Assembly (NCBI GenBank): GCA_009809945.1
Contig: WTPW01000193.1
Span: 316,067 to 380,066, forward strand
From: Gigaspora margarita
Lineage: Eukaryota; Glomeromycota; Glomeromycetes; Diversisporales; Gigasporaceae
DNA: 64,000 bases
Reading direction: 5' to 3'
Below are positions 33,190-44,481 of the stretch, one piece after another; the stretch's first letter is position 1, and each line of letters begins with the position of its first letter. Both the position numbers and the translations under genes were made by a program. The notes under the pieces were generated by a model. That model was not told the DNA's origin, ran no database searches, and saw only the letters and a list, made by a program, of their open reading frames with translations.

Positions 33190-33618
33190 CTAATTATGAA
33201 GAAAAAAAGAAGAGGGAAAATTATTAGATAAAGAAAATATATTGCCAAAATTTGCAGGTGCATTATCATCAGTATGTGAAAAGTAATTGGTTTGGATCGG
33301 TTGAAATGGTTCATTATAATTATAGTTAAGATAGAAAGGGATGGGTACGCCAAATTGATATTCAGTTAAGGTCAATGTGTGTTCCTGTTCAACATTTATA
33401 TTTGCAGTTTCACTAAAGTTACTTTCAAAAACGTTAGTTGGTCTATTGGCTGCCTTCGGTCCTCGTTTTTTAACCGGATTAACATAACTACACTTGAGGT
33501 TATGTGACGCACAATATGCGCAAATAATTTCTTCAGAACATTTTGTGTGCTTTTTTCGGCAATTGGTGCATGCATTAGTTGCATAATGGCCTCGTTGTGG
33601 TCGACTGATTTGAGGCAT
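33190..33618 (-). CDS. Small Zn2Cys6 fungal-type cluster protein, paralogue 2 (142 aa)
   Basis: All six cysteines of CX2CX6CX5CX2CX6C are present (C17 to C43) in CTNCRKKHTKCSEEIIC..., followed by KKRGPKAANR and an N/Y/F/P-rich tail. Predicted role: DNA-binding regulator in the nucleus, by family; no regulatory domain beyond the cluster. Compared with paralogue 1 it lacks seven residues (the NYITLND region) by an in-frame deletion, and the C-terminus is shortened. The start is the only possible ATG, because a stop lies two codons upstream. Single exon; same promoter arrangement as its paralogues. Confidence 0.88.
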   Translation of the reverse strand: MPQISRPQRGHYATNACTNCRKKHTKCSEEIICAYCASHNLKCSYVNPVKKRGPKAANRPTNVFESNFSETANINVEQEHTLTLTEYQFGVPIPFYLNYNYNEPFQPIQTNYFSHTDDNAPANFGNIFSLSNNFPSSFFLHN

Positions 33619-33705
33619 GATCTACTAGAGTATTTTGTAGGTAAATATTTAAAAATAATATATGTTATAAAAATAAATTTTATAAATGCGAATAAATAGG
33701 TACTA

Positions 33706-33740
33706 ACGATAGCGGAAGTATTTCTAACGGTCGCTATCGT
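33706..33740 (-). promoter_or_regulatory. Perfect 9-bp inverted repeat at predicted transcription start, paralogue 2
   Basis: ACGATAGCG (33706-33714) and CGCTATCGT (33732-33740) pair perfectly across a 17-bp loop, 26-60 bp downstream of the TATA box. Confidence 0.6.
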
Positions 33741-33765
33741 AAAATAAGATCAAAGATGGGACATC

Positions 33766-33775
33766 TATTTATATA
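33766..33775 (-). promoter_or_regulatory. TATA box of Zn2Cys6 paralogue 2
   Basis: TATATAAATA on the minus strand, 148 bp upstream of the ATG, in the conserved GATGGGA..TCTATTTATATA block. Confidence 0.7.
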
Positions 33776-36618
33776 AAAAAAAACCTTGTTACTATGATGT
33801 CAATTCCAACCAAGATGCAATGCTTTATGTTTCGTTGTAAATCCATTTGTGTAAGATTTTCTACAAGGTGAAAAAAAAACCTGATAAACATGAATTAAAC
33901 ATGTATACGTTTCTTATGAATTCTCTTATTTTTTTAATTTACTAAATATAGTTTAGATCATTTGTTTTTACATGCATATTAAGTCAGATCATATTTTTTA
34001 GACTTATACAGTTTTAGTTAGTTTAGACTTATATAGTTTTAGTTAGATCATATTTTTTACCGTACATATAAAGGTATTTTTAACATATACAGTTAGATCA
34101 TATTTTTTACATACATATATAGTTAGACCATATTTGTTACATGCATACATATCGGTTAATTTCACCCCACAGTTCTGACTCTAACCAATCAGCATCAACG
34201 AAAAACAACGAAAAACAAGAAACATCACATTAATCTCGAAATTTCACCTAAGAAATCACCTTTCGAATACCAACAGAAAAAATTACTTGCAAAATTTTGG
34301 TATAACTTCGCCCATTAAATTTAACACTAACCCTAATTATAATGTCATATATTAAAAGGATGGTGATAAGTAAATAATCCAATTTCAGATTTATAATAAA
34401 AACGCTATTTAAAAAATCAATCAATTTGATAATTTTGAAACCCTCATTGTTTACATATCTGATATATTTTTTAATACATATTTTTTTTACATACGATAAA
34501 TATGAATTAAGCATTGCTGTTACATGTATGCTTTAAATTTAAAGTCGTGAAATCTATTTGCATAATTATCTGCAAAGTCAGAATAAAGATAAAAATGAAT
34601 CAAACATTGCTATAATATACATTACATTTTAGTTGTTTATAATCTGATTTTCTATAAAGTCAGAATAACGATATACATGAACTAATCATTGCTATTACAT
34701 ATATACTTTATGTTTTTATTTGTAAAATATTTATAATATTTTCTATATATAAAATCAGAATAACGATAAATATGAACTAAATATTGCTATTACATATATG
34801 CTTTATGTTTCTATTTGTGAAATATTTATAATATTATTTACTATAAATTCATAAATAATGATAATCATGTAGCTGTTACATATATATTTTAGTCGTAAAT
34901 TCCGTTTATAATCTGATTTCTATAAAGTCAGAATAAACATGATATTATTGATATGTTTCTATAAAATAAAGATAAGCATGAATTAAATATTGATATGCAG
35001 TGTAACTCTTGATTGACTAGCAAAATTTACTCAATGAAAACGCAAATTAATCAAGATATTATATTATTGATTATTAGTATAATGAAATGTTTGAAAATTT
35101 AGTTATGCTTTCTTAAATTGCATTTCAGCAAATCTTTGTAATTTTGAAAAATTCAACACTATGATTTGGCTTATAAATTTTGAACATTAGATAATTGTAC
35201 TATAACCAACAGTTAATGATTTCCGTAAACCCCAAATGTACAGTACTTATAAAATCAGTGAGTCAAAATATAAACAGATCACCAGATTGTATGCCTCAAG
35301 GGTCACAGAAATCCCTTTTAGAATAAAAAGAATTTATACTTCATTGCATAACGATAAATTCCAAGGATTACAAAAAACTTAATATTCAAAAATGGAAAGT
35401 ATGATATGCTTATTAATTTTAAAGCATGAATCAACACCTATTATTTTATGTAAAATTCTAACCTTGTTGTATATCATGCATTATTTTTGTAATTGGGCGC
35501 TGAATTGATTTGCATATGTGCATCTTGGCAAATTTTCATAAGCGGAAGATTAAATATCCAAGTTTGATTTTTTTTTTTTTTTTAAATTAATACATCGATG
35601 TATTTTTTTTATTCTGGTCTGGTGACTCATCACATGAAAAATGAAACTTAATGGTCTTTTCCAAACAATACTACATTTAGTAATAAATACTTCAGGGACT
35701 AGACTATTAGACAAAGGGTTTCTAGCTTTTGATTCTTTTGTATGGCGTAAAAAATGCCACAATAATTATTCCTAATTATTTAATAATTTTTATTCCTTAA
35801 TTCTATATACCTAAACCTTTTTTCTAAATATATTGTGATTCAAAAGGATTCAATCAGAATGTCCGGTTGTACCCAAGAATTTTCCTGTTAAATCATCTTG
35901 GACTAGAAAATTTGCCTATATAAATAAATATGAATACTTGGTTTAAATGTTTCATGAGTATACACAGTATACACAACATTTAATGTACCACCATACACGT
36001 TTGATTTGTTCAATAATTGGTTACTCATATGTACGTACGTACTGACCTGGTACATACAGTCATTAACTTTATTGTAACAGAGAGTTATGAATAGGTGTTA
36101 TGTGCTACTCTTTTTTCCTATATATATGAAATTGCATAAAGATTATCATAATAGAATTTAAAATTGTTTAAATGAGCGGAATAAATTAGCCAATTTTTTA
36201 AATCATATCATTTTATCTATATGATTGAGATTGCAGCTAGTTTTCACGGTTATCGAAACATATCGATAATCTTGTATCGGTCAAAATTATTACAGTTCCG
36301 AGAAACTATGAAAATGATATAGTATTAATGTATTACAAAATGAAAACATGGAATAAGTTTTCCAGATTTACTTTGCGTCAAAAAATGTCATGCATCATAT
36401 GATTAAATCTTAATGAGTTTTCGTGTTTAACTCCATGCATTATTAGGCAACGACGATATACCCCTCTGTGAATTTTAACATGAATTCAAATGAAAGAATA
36501 CATTTTAAATTTTATATTTATTATGATTATTTAAAAAATTTCGTATAGTATATACATGATTAGGCTAATAATTGATCTATAAATGAAATCAATTTAAAAT
36601 TTCCTTTTTAAAATATAT

Positions 36619-36650
36619 CTAGCATCACCCGGTGTAATATTTGTATTAGT
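36619..36650 (-). mobile_element. Helitron-type 3' terminus (minus strand)
   Basis: On the minus strand AAATATTACACCGGGTGATGCTAG ends at 36619; it is identical over the terminal 24 bp to the 3' end at 15832. The following base is A rather than the usual T. The rest of this element, running to higher coordinates, was not delimited. Confidence 0.5.
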
Positions 36651-37149
36651 AAGATGTTGAGTCATTAAATGCTTTAAATTATAATAAAATACATAAATAC
36701 ACTAATATAATCTGAAATTGCTTATAAGTTTTATCATAAATAACTTTAGTACTGTAAAATTATTTGGTTGTTTCTCATTTATGTTTTATTTATTGATACA
36801 CATTGAGTGAATAAATATTTTATTTTATGAAAAGCTTGTCAACGAAGTGACAGGGCGGTCATTATTGTAAAATCAGATGACTTATTGATCACATGTTAAT
36901 TTATCATTTTGAACTTTGAGTTTTTTGTGTTAGTTCCTTATTGTATCTTGTTATATGAAGGTATTTTCCTGGTCAGTATTTTGATTGCATATGATTGTTG
37001 AGACTATGAGTTACTATGATAGGCAAGATTGTTTTCAGTGATATTTAGGGCATTTTGTTAGTAGAGAAGGTTGTCTTTCCTTTCGATATGGCTCACCTTG
37101 TAACGAAGGCTGGCTCCATCATCCCGCCCTACACACCCTTCTCTTGGTA

Positions 37150-37275
37150 ACTAACTAAGGACAGTACATGAGCTTATGTTGGTGATTAGGCACCATGGCT
37201 ATAGCAGCGATGCAAGGTGTTTATGTTGGTGATTAGGCTCTGTGGAGCTGGAGTAATACAGCATTGAAGTTTTGT
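37150..37275 (+). repeat. About 45-55 bp minisatellite, first block
   Basis: TTATGTTGGTGATTAGGCACCATGGCTATAGCAGCGATGCAAGG is followed by a second diverged unit. The same unit type continues at 37825-38035, separated by a different minisatellite. Confidence 0.65.
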
Positions 37276-37319
37276 AATTGGAGTTGTCATGTGATTTTGG
37301 TGCTATTTTGGAGTCTTTT

Positions 37320-37745
37320 AACCATTTATCTTTCGCTGGTGGACTTCATCGTTGAACTTTTGTCATCGGACTTTTGTTTGTTGATTTTCTTATTGAACTT
37401 TCTCTGATGGGCTTTTGCTAATGAACTTTTGCTGAACTTTCGTCAGTAAATTTGCCTTGGAAAATTGTTATTGGGAAACTTCCATTGAAGGACTTTCATT
37501 GTAAACTTTTGTTGGAGGAATTCTTTCATTTGTGAATTTCGCGGACCTTTACTTGGAATTTTCTTTGGTGGACTTCTTTGGTAGTTTTTGCCGTTGTACT
37601 TCACTGGTAGATTTTCGCTATGGGACCTTCATTTTTAAACATTCACTGGTGGACTTTCTTTGGCGAATTTATCTCGTGGACTTTTGCTGGTGGGCTTCTA
37701 TGTTACTGAATTTTTGTTGCTAGCTTTACATGTTACTGGATTTTC
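37320..37745 (+). repeat. 17-bp-type minisatellite (GCTGGTGGACTTTC)
   Basis: More than twenty degenerate units of the form (C/T)GCTGGTGGACTTT(T/C) in one orientation. The ORF at 37532-37723 is this repeat read through, with recurring SLVDF. Confidence 0.7.
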
Positions 37746-37824
37746 GTCTCTGGTCCATTATGTTGCTGGAATTTTATCATTGTATATTTATGTCTTGGTT
37801 GCTTCCTTAAACAAAATAAAAGGA

Positions 37825-38035
37825 TCTCATTGAAATTAGACTCTGCAGCTACAGTAATAATGCAAGGACCTCATATTGTGTTTAGATACTGCGGCTGTAA
37901 TAGCAGTCAAGGACCTCATGTTGTAATTAGGCACCATGGCTGGCTACAGTGTAGTGTAATGTCCTCAAATTTGATGATTGTGCTCATGGTTGTAATAGCA
38001 GGCATGTTATGATTAGATTCCACGACTGCAAGGAA
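37825..38035 (+). repeat. About 45-bp minisatellite, second block
   Basis: Five units of the type GACCTCATGTTGTAATTAGG.ACCATGGCTGTAATAGCAGTCAAG, homologous to 37150-37275. Confidence 0.7.
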
Positions 38036-39480
38036 CCGACACCAATTACCACTTCAATTAACCCTTATGAAACTACTATTATTATTACTAGTCTCATCGT
38101 GTGCCCCTTCCTCGCACACAACAGTCGTGCCCAACCTTTCTACCTACAGTCACGTCCTTCTATGCAAAATGACGTAATACAGTATGGGATGGGGTCGCGG
38201 AACAAGCCGCAGGATATCACGTGAGCAGATCTTTTCGAGTATAGTACTTTGATCTCTTTGTTTGCTTCTTTTCCCATTTTTCGCGAAAGTCCAGTGACAC
38301 TGAGTAATGTATCGCCCCCTTTCCCTTACTTCTCTCTTCTTCCTCTTCCTTTTTTGGGCGTGGTGGGGGGGATAGCTGGACACAATGTCGAGCAGAAAAT
38401 TCAAAGAACAAAGAGATCGATGCAGATCATCAGGTTACTCAAATACCATTTCGTCTGTGATCTGCCATCACATGGAAAGTCCGGTGACTCGCAATACATA
38501 CCCGCCTTGTCGTTCACAAGCGGATCATTACAAACCGCGGAACCTCACATACTTATAATCATATCACTACTATTACTACTTTCAGAGCTACTGATGCATT
38601 AATTGGCCAAGGACAAACGTTTGATGACCAAAATACCGCATCAATTGACCCTTAAGGGCTTTTTTTTGAGACTACCGGTTCATTAATTGGACATGAACCA
38701 CCACCAAATCATTCATATATTTATAATCATATCGCTTCTATTCCTTCTTTCGGAGCTTCTGATGCTTTCATTGGCCAAGGACGAACAATAAATGACCAAA
38801 TACCACGTTAATTAACTTGTATGGATCTTTTTCTGGAACTACCAGGGCATTTATTGGCCATGAAACAATACCAAATAATTCACATATTTATAATTATATC
38901 GCTACTATTCCTTCTTTCGGTACTTCCGAAGCATTCTTGGCCAAGGACAAACATTAGATGATCAAAATACGCGTTAACTAACTCTTATGTATCAGTCTTG
39001 AGAACTACCGACGCATTTATTGGCCAAGAACCAACACAAAATCATCAAAATATTACACCAATTAATACTTATGAAACTACTACTTCAAACTTCAGAACTT
39101 CCCTATAATAATAACTACTTTTCCTTCTTTCGGAATTATTGATGTATTCATTGGCCAATGAAAAACGTTAGATAACCAAAATACCGCGCTAATTAATTCT
39201 TATGAATCTTTTTTTAAAGCTACCAGAGAATTTATTGGTCAAGAACCAGCACAAAATTATCAAAATATTACACCAATTAACACTTATAAAACTACTACTT
39301 CAAACCTCTGCTTATAATAAGATCACTATCTGTCCTTCTTTCTGAACTACTGATGTACTAATTAGCCAAGAACAAACATTAGCAAACCAAACTACCACAT
39401 CAATTAACTATCAAAGCATTTATTGACCAAAGACCAATACCGAATGATCAATGTACTATACAAATTAACCCTTTTTAAAA
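38030..39480 (+). pseudogene. Decayed tandem-repeat coding sequence
   Basis: A unit of roughly 170-180 bp recurs about six times. Read in the plus strand its best pieces spell PSFGASDAFIGQGQTLDDQ, then a TTGAFIGQEPTPN-like stretch and ITPINTYETTT. Individual units keep long coding stretches (for example 38740-38800, 38890-38960, 39005-39090), but indels, stops and frameshifts separate them. This looks like a former low-complexity repeat protein; no known family was recognised. A GC-richer segment (about 38097-38535) interrupts the first unit. How sure: the repeat is clear, its coding origin likely. Confidence 0.6.
38097..38535. other. GC-richer insertion-like segment
   Basis: Less AT-biased, with a polypyrimidine tract (38315-38356) followed by GGGCGTGGTGGGGGG. 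ORFs on both strands (plus 38249-38602; minus 38150-38404 and 38217-38411) overlap and none shows a family signature. It sits within the decayed repeat gene. TIRs and TSD were not found. Confidence 0.4.
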
Positions 39481-40023
39481 CTACTACTGAAAGCTACTTA
39501 ATAGAAACTAACATTTTTGATGCGTTTAAGATAATATAAAGTAAATAAAATGATAGTTTTCAGAATTAAAAGATTATTTTATTTTAATTCTGTAATTTTG
39601 AAATTCAATATTTATCAGCAGGTTCTAGATTATATGAAATAATTATTTCTGTACGGATAACAGATGGATCGAATCGAGTGTTAGTGGTAAAGTTGAACAC
39701 TCATGGAAAAAATAAATATGCTAAAGCCGCATTCACAAAGTTTCATGTGTGTCTTTAATTAATAAGAATTTATATAACCAAAGTTATAGCGTCGCACGAC
39801 GATCTCACGTGCTTAAGCACGGGAAAAAACAAAAAAAAAAAAAAAGAATTACAAAGTCATTGATTTTGAATTATGCTAAATTGTATTGTTTGACTGACCA
39901 AATTTGTCAAAATTTTTTTTATTTGATTGTTGAGGATCTGTAGAATTCACAAAAAAATTTTCATCGAATTTGACTAGCTGGTTATTGAAATATCTTCGCT
40001 CAAAGTTTTAAAAGCTTACTGTA
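39481..40023. other. Spacer with a palindrome and A-run
   Basis: CGTGCTTAAGCACG (39808-39821) is a perfect 14-bp palindrome followed by an A-rich run (39826-39844), reminiscent of a retroelement tail. 39890-40010 is a half unit of the 6322-7590 palindrome family. Confidence 0.4.
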
Positions 40024-40283
40024 TAGTGTTGCATACAATAACCCTTGAAGAAGTATCCCCTTTGAATAGTATTATTCAATTGTAAATTCTACCATTTTTG
40101 AAAAGTATCCTGGTATTAATCAAATAACCGAATCAATGATTCTGTTATATGATCAACTCATATTATTAATATTCTCTTCAATATGCCCCCTCGTATAATA
40201 TCCATCTCTTCATACAGTACCCTGATGTATTAATATTACTAACATCTTTTTTGTAAAATACCCGGGGTACTGTATGCAATGCT
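40024..40283. mobile_element. TIR element with TTGCATACA ends
   Basis: TAGTGTTGCATACAATAACC and CAGCATTGCATACAGTACCC (inverse) are the ends; the interior is rich in ATTAATATT/AATATTAAT. TSD not evident. Confidence 0.5.
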
Positions 40284-40564
40284 GTGTGGCAATGGCCTAT
40301 CAAAATAGAGGCTGCACGAAATTTTACTTAAAATTTTGAGTGGAGACATCTCGATAACACCCTCCCTAAAGAAAAACGCAGAAGATATATAATCTTAACA
40401 GCTAAAACAACTGATTCATGGCAATATATTTGCGCAAAAAAAAAAAAAAAGAATTTTAAATTGAAAACGATTACATCTAATTAAATATTTTTATTTATAA
40501 TTAAAAACAAGTCTTGATTATGATCTGGATATATTTAAACTGTAGATTTAATTATTCTGCCCTA

Positions 40565-40700
40565 TAAGAAAATTGGACCGGATCGGCACGGGTTGCATCG
40601 GATAGGCACAGGTCATGATCCGGATTTGTACGGGTATGGTCCGGATTGGTACGGATTCTGTGGACCGTGTTGGACCGTATGCCCGTGCCAAATGGATCGT
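40565..40700 (+). repeat. Degenerate 22-26 bp repeat (CGGATNGGTACGGGT)
   Basis: GGATCGGCACGGGTTGCAT, GGATAGGCACAGGTCATGAT, GGATTTGTACGGGTATGGT and GGATTGGTACGGATTCTG follow each other. GC-rich relative to the flanks. ORFs on both strands here are by-products. Confidence 0.65.
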
Positions 40701-41128
40701 AAATGGCTCGGGTTTTGCAGCAGTTTACTAGTCGAATCAGTACGGAATTTGGCATGGGTGAACGTAAATTCACGCGCCACCGCGATAACGATATGGATTA
40801 ACTATTAAACCATAAATTTACATAAGTAATCAATATAAGATGAACTAGCTAACTGCATATGAAGTAAAATTTTGTAAGGAATTTTTTTTTGTTAAGACAC
40901 ACAGGGAAGCTTCATCAGTGAAATCATGAGATATTGCTCTTTTTTTAAAAAAAAAATCACTTGCTGATCTTTCGCTCTCCACAAAATGAGCCAACACATG
41001 TCACGAGCCAACATGTGTGTAATGTACTATCACGGTTAAAATTTTTAACCCGTGACTTAATACACAATTTGGTAACACCGGAAGGTCCATCGATCCAGCC
41101 ATATGGAATAACAAGGTTGTGGCGGAGG

Positions 41129-41396
41129 CAGTGTTGTACAGTTTGGCTGTCCACAGCCTTTTTGGCCAAAATTGTCCAAATATCCAAGATTGTCCAAAGC
41201 TTGTCCAGGCTTTAATAATTAATAAATCTAACTAAAAAATATATAACTATATATTTTTTTAGGTGCTAAACACATTCTAGTTAAAATTAAAATAGATTAT
41301 CTTAATAAAATTTTAAGTAATTTTACTTTATTTAATTGTCCAAAATTGTCCAAAATTGTCCAAATCATTGTCCAAAGCTGTCCCGTGACAACACTG
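41129..41396 (+). mobile_element. hAT-type MITE, copy C (uninterrupted, 268 bp)
   Basis: CAGTGTTGTACAG...GTGACAACACTG, TSD GGCGGAGG/GGCAGAGG (41121-41128, 41397-41404). It is the cleanest member of the three-copy family (others at 10137 and 29355). Confidence 0.9.
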
Positions 41397-41404
41397 GGCA
41401 GAGG

Positions 41405-41930
41405 CACAGGGATGACGTAGGGAGGCTTTATTTATTTTGGGAGCATTAATGCTCGTGGTCCAAATGCACGAATGCTTCAAAGCCTTAAGGTAAAAAGAAT
41501 CATGAAGAAGACTAAAGCGCAGTAATTCTTAATAACTCAGAAAGTATTTAAAGCCTGAGTTTTTGTGCTACTACAAGGAGATTCAGACAATGTCTCAGAT
41601 ATGATTTAGATTAGAATGACTCGATTAGATAGTTTTAATAATAATCAGTTTTTAGTTTAGTTTTATTTTATTTTTATTATTTTATCGTTATATTATTTTA
41701 GTGTAGTCTTTATTAATATTATTATAATAAATTACCCCCCGATGCTTAATAAATTACATCATATATGTCTTATTTAAATCAATCACATAGATTGATCAAG
41801 TTAAATGATAACCCCGATCAAGATTAATATATTCTCGTGACATCATAAACCCGTGTACTATTGTTATAAATTTAAACCTAAGTGAATCATCAGAGCTAAA
41901 TTGGACTGATATCCATCATTGCTCTCCCAA
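41405..41930. other. Spacer
   Basis: Slightly GC-richer at 41405-41500, then AT-rich; no gene seen. Confidence 0.4.
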
Positions 41931-41934
41931 CCGA

Positions 41935-42125
41935 TGGTCACAGTATGCATACGTGCCATCTGAATGCTCCCTTTCATATGATGTCATATTACGTGCCACC
42001 CTTTGCCATAATGTCTGTGCCATTTTTACTGTGCCATTCTGCAAAATATTCCTGTACATACCACATGATCCATGCCATTTTGAGCATTTCTGACACCAAC
42101 CCGTACCATCACCCATACCACTTTT
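41935..42125 (+). repeat. GTGCCAT-rich degenerate repeat
   Basis: (C/T)GTGCCA occurs at least seven times (41955, 41992, 42017, 42032 and further as CATGCCAT/CGTACCAT) with irregular 15-40 bp spacing. ORFs on both strands are by-products. Confidence 0.5.
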
Positions 42126-42532
42126 CTTACAGAGCTGACTTTAATTATCATCTGTTTAAATCAATAAAAACTGTTCTGTGAAAATTAAAAATTCTAACAC
42201 AAACCTGTTTTATTTTAAGCACAAAGGTATTTTTTCATTAAAAAAATTCTTACTCAATAGGTTGATGAACACAATTAATTTGTTATCTTGAAAAATGCCA
42301 ACAAACCAAATCAGCAAAATAAATATAAGGATTAATTATCAAAATCTTCTGAAATGGAAAATTATTAAGTTGAATAAGGTGGACATAATAAAGCGACAAA
42401 TGCTAAAAGATTGAATTAAAGTTAATATGTCATAATGCACTCAAATTCTCAAATTTGATTTATAACAATAAAAATTTATGCATATTGCTATTAATACTTG
42501 GAAGTTTATTTTTTTTTGGTGTAAAAACATTA

Positions 42533-42670
42533 CAGTCAGACCTTCTTAAATGCACTTCCCTAAATGCAGCACCACTTTAAATACATGATGTAAGCTGGGC
42601 CCATAATGGAACTTATAGATAAATGCACATTCTTTATCCCTGATGATGTGCATTTAGGGAGGTCTGACTG
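42533..42670. mobile_element. pogo/Tigger-type MITE, TA target
   Basis: CAGTCAGACCTTCTTAAATG and CAGTCAGACCTCCCTAAATG are inverse ends, with TA at 42531-42532 and 42671-42672. 138 bp, no ORF. Confidence 0.85.
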
Positions 42671-42824
42671 TATATGGTTCGCTTTTAAAACAGAATTTTG
42701 ACATGACATAAAATTGCATAAAACTATCATAGTTTATATATAGCCATTTTGAGGCCTAAGCTCAAGTTGTTCTAAAATAGTTTCATGTCTAGAATTTTTT
42801 AGTTTTAGTATATATGTTCTAAAT

Positions 42825-43156
42825 TAAATTAAATGGGTAGCAATTATTTCACTGACAATTACTTCACAAACACCCCATTTTACTGACAAATTATTCACTG
42901 ACAAGTTTATTTTACTGACAGTTCATTTTACTGAAGCTTATTTCACTGACAAAGTAATTCTGGTCATTGTCATTAGGGTTAGGGTAGGGTCAGAGTAAAA
43001 TTAGGGTTAAAGTTAGCATGCGTTATAGAAAAAACTTGTCAGTGAAATGAGCTTCGGTGAAATGAACTGTCAGTAAAATGAACTTGTCAGTGAATAATTT
43101 GTTGGTGAAATGGGGTGGGTGTTTGTAAAGTGATTTTCAGTGAAATAAGACAAATC
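42825..43156. mobile_element. Mutator-like foldback MITE of TTTCACTGACAA units, 10-bp TSD
   Basis: TSD TGTTCTAAAT (42815-42824, 43157-43166) is perfect. The two arms of about 130 bp are inverse copies built from repeated TTTCACTGACAA/TTTTACTGACA motifs (at least six per arm). The centre carries TTAGGGTTAGGGTAGGGTC (42973-42991). No ORF. Confidence 0.88.
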
Positions 43157-43450
43157 TGTTCTAAATACAGCTTAGATTTCATTTTGAAACTTTTTTCAGA
43201 ACCATTAAAAAGAAACCAATTTTTTTTTAAAAAAAAAACATATTTTTAATAACAAGATTAAAGGATATAGTGCTAAGAGAGTTTTTTTTATATAATTACA
43301 TTGATTAGTAAAAAATGATTAAGTTGGGAAATATAATAGCAAATTATTCAGAAGTTTGAATTATATTTATATTATATTGATTAATAGTTTGTCTATCTAA
43401 AACAGAACTATTTAGAGTATAAAATTATTTAGCATAAAAATATGCTTATA

Positions 43451-43626
43451 CAGTAAAACCTCAATAAGTGCACACACTTGGGACCAAACTTTAACAATGT
43501 GCACTTAGAGAACAATAATAAAAGTGCATTTATAGAAATTATGTAATATAAATTGTGCCCAAATATGAGCATGCTCTTAGTGAGAGTGTGCACTTATAGA
43601 AGGGTGAACTTATAGAGGTTTTACTG
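43451..43626. mobile_element. pogo/Tigger-type MITE, TA target
   Basis: CAGTAAAACCTCAATAAGTG and CAGTAAAACCTCTATAAGTT are inverse ends, with TA at 43449-43450 and 43627-43628. CAGTAAAACCTCTATAA-like termini are typical of this group. Confidence 0.87.
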
Positions 43627-43658
43627 TATTTAGACATTTGTTTTAATAAGATTATATA

Positions 43659-44481
43659 GGGGGTCATCTATTAAAAAGTCCATTTTTATATATTTCTTAT
43701 TTTGAGATAATTGGTTATAATTATTTAGTTTGATTTTGGACTGATCTGAGATTAACTAATTTTACAATTTTGATTGGTTAAAAAGGTAGCAGGTGACTAT
43801 TGGGTAATCTCATGATGAATTGGCCCTACACAGCCCCATGTAATTTTTCTTTTATATTATCTTGATTTTTATTATGCAAATCAACTTTCATTTATAATTG
43901 AAAATGTTTATTATTTCAAAATTTATATCATATCAGCAGATCGGTGTAACATGTTGGCTCGACCAATCATGATTGAGGATTACCAAAAAATTTTACACGA
44001 AAATTTATTACAAAGTAAATTTTCACAAAAACAGCTTTTTTAACCAACTTTGTATTTATAATTATGTAGAAAATTATGAAATTCATGTATTTAATTATAA
44101 GCCAAAAGTATATTAAAAAGGCCATTTTTTTGAAAATTTGCTTCCAAATTTACCCTTGATAGTTACCAACCCATTTCACAATGTCCAACCCATCCTAAAA
44201 CACTCAAATATTTTAATAAATGATAAAAGTACTTCTTTCTACAGCTTAGCATAGCTCTTTTATTAAGTTTTATTGGTTTTTTAACCTGTCTAGATGTCAA
44301 AAAGGCTCTTTTGTTAGTTGTAACAAGTACTTCATTAGTTTTTTAATGTTACCTAGGAGCAAATTTTTGTATAACAGTTTATCAAAAAAAGATACAATTA
44401 CACTAATCTGCTGATATGTGAATCTAATAAAAATTCATTTTTCAAAAATTTTAAAAATGAGCTGTTTTAATAGATACACCC
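43659..44481. mobile_element. TIR element of about 820 bp
   Basis: GGGGTCATCTATTAAAAAGT and GGGTGTATCTATTAAAACAG (inverse) end a non-coding stretch. The right part holds GACCAATCATGATTG. TSD unresolved. Confidence 0.55.

Larger units (their letters stand above)
31260..36615 (-). repeat. Segmental copy 2 containing a Zn2Cys6 gene
   Basis: Collinear with copy 1 (17340-23100) and copy 3 (61100-64000). It ends where a Helitron-type 3' terminus begins at 36619. Unique insertions relative to the others: 31933-32254 and 32647-32865. Confidence 0.85.

Noticed and set aside
34248..34514. 88-codon I/L/Y/K-rich ORF with membrane-like segments
   Set aside because: Composition is what random AT-rich DNA encodes; the paralogous segment copies do not keep the frame.
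35550..35762. 70-codon minus ORF in a block conserved between segment copies 1 and 2
   Set aside because: The copy 1 equivalent (about 22040-22215) has a 1-nt indel and early stop, so conservation is segmental, not coding.
36619..36622. Full Helitron on the minus strand from 36619 upward
   Set aside because: The 3' end is convincing, but no matching A|TC start or GC-rich body could be delimited, so only the terminus is reported.
38500..38560. GGATCATTAC resembling the 18S/ITS1 junction
   Set aside because: Only ten bases match and the flanks do not resemble rDNA.
40552..41215. Pairs of overlapping ORFs on both strands (40552-40808, 40957-41215)
   Set aside because: They arise from a GC-rich degenerate repeat and MITE edge; no domain and equal openness on both strands.
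41916..42181. ORFs on both strands at the GTGCCAT repeat
   Set aside because: Repeat by-products without family features.
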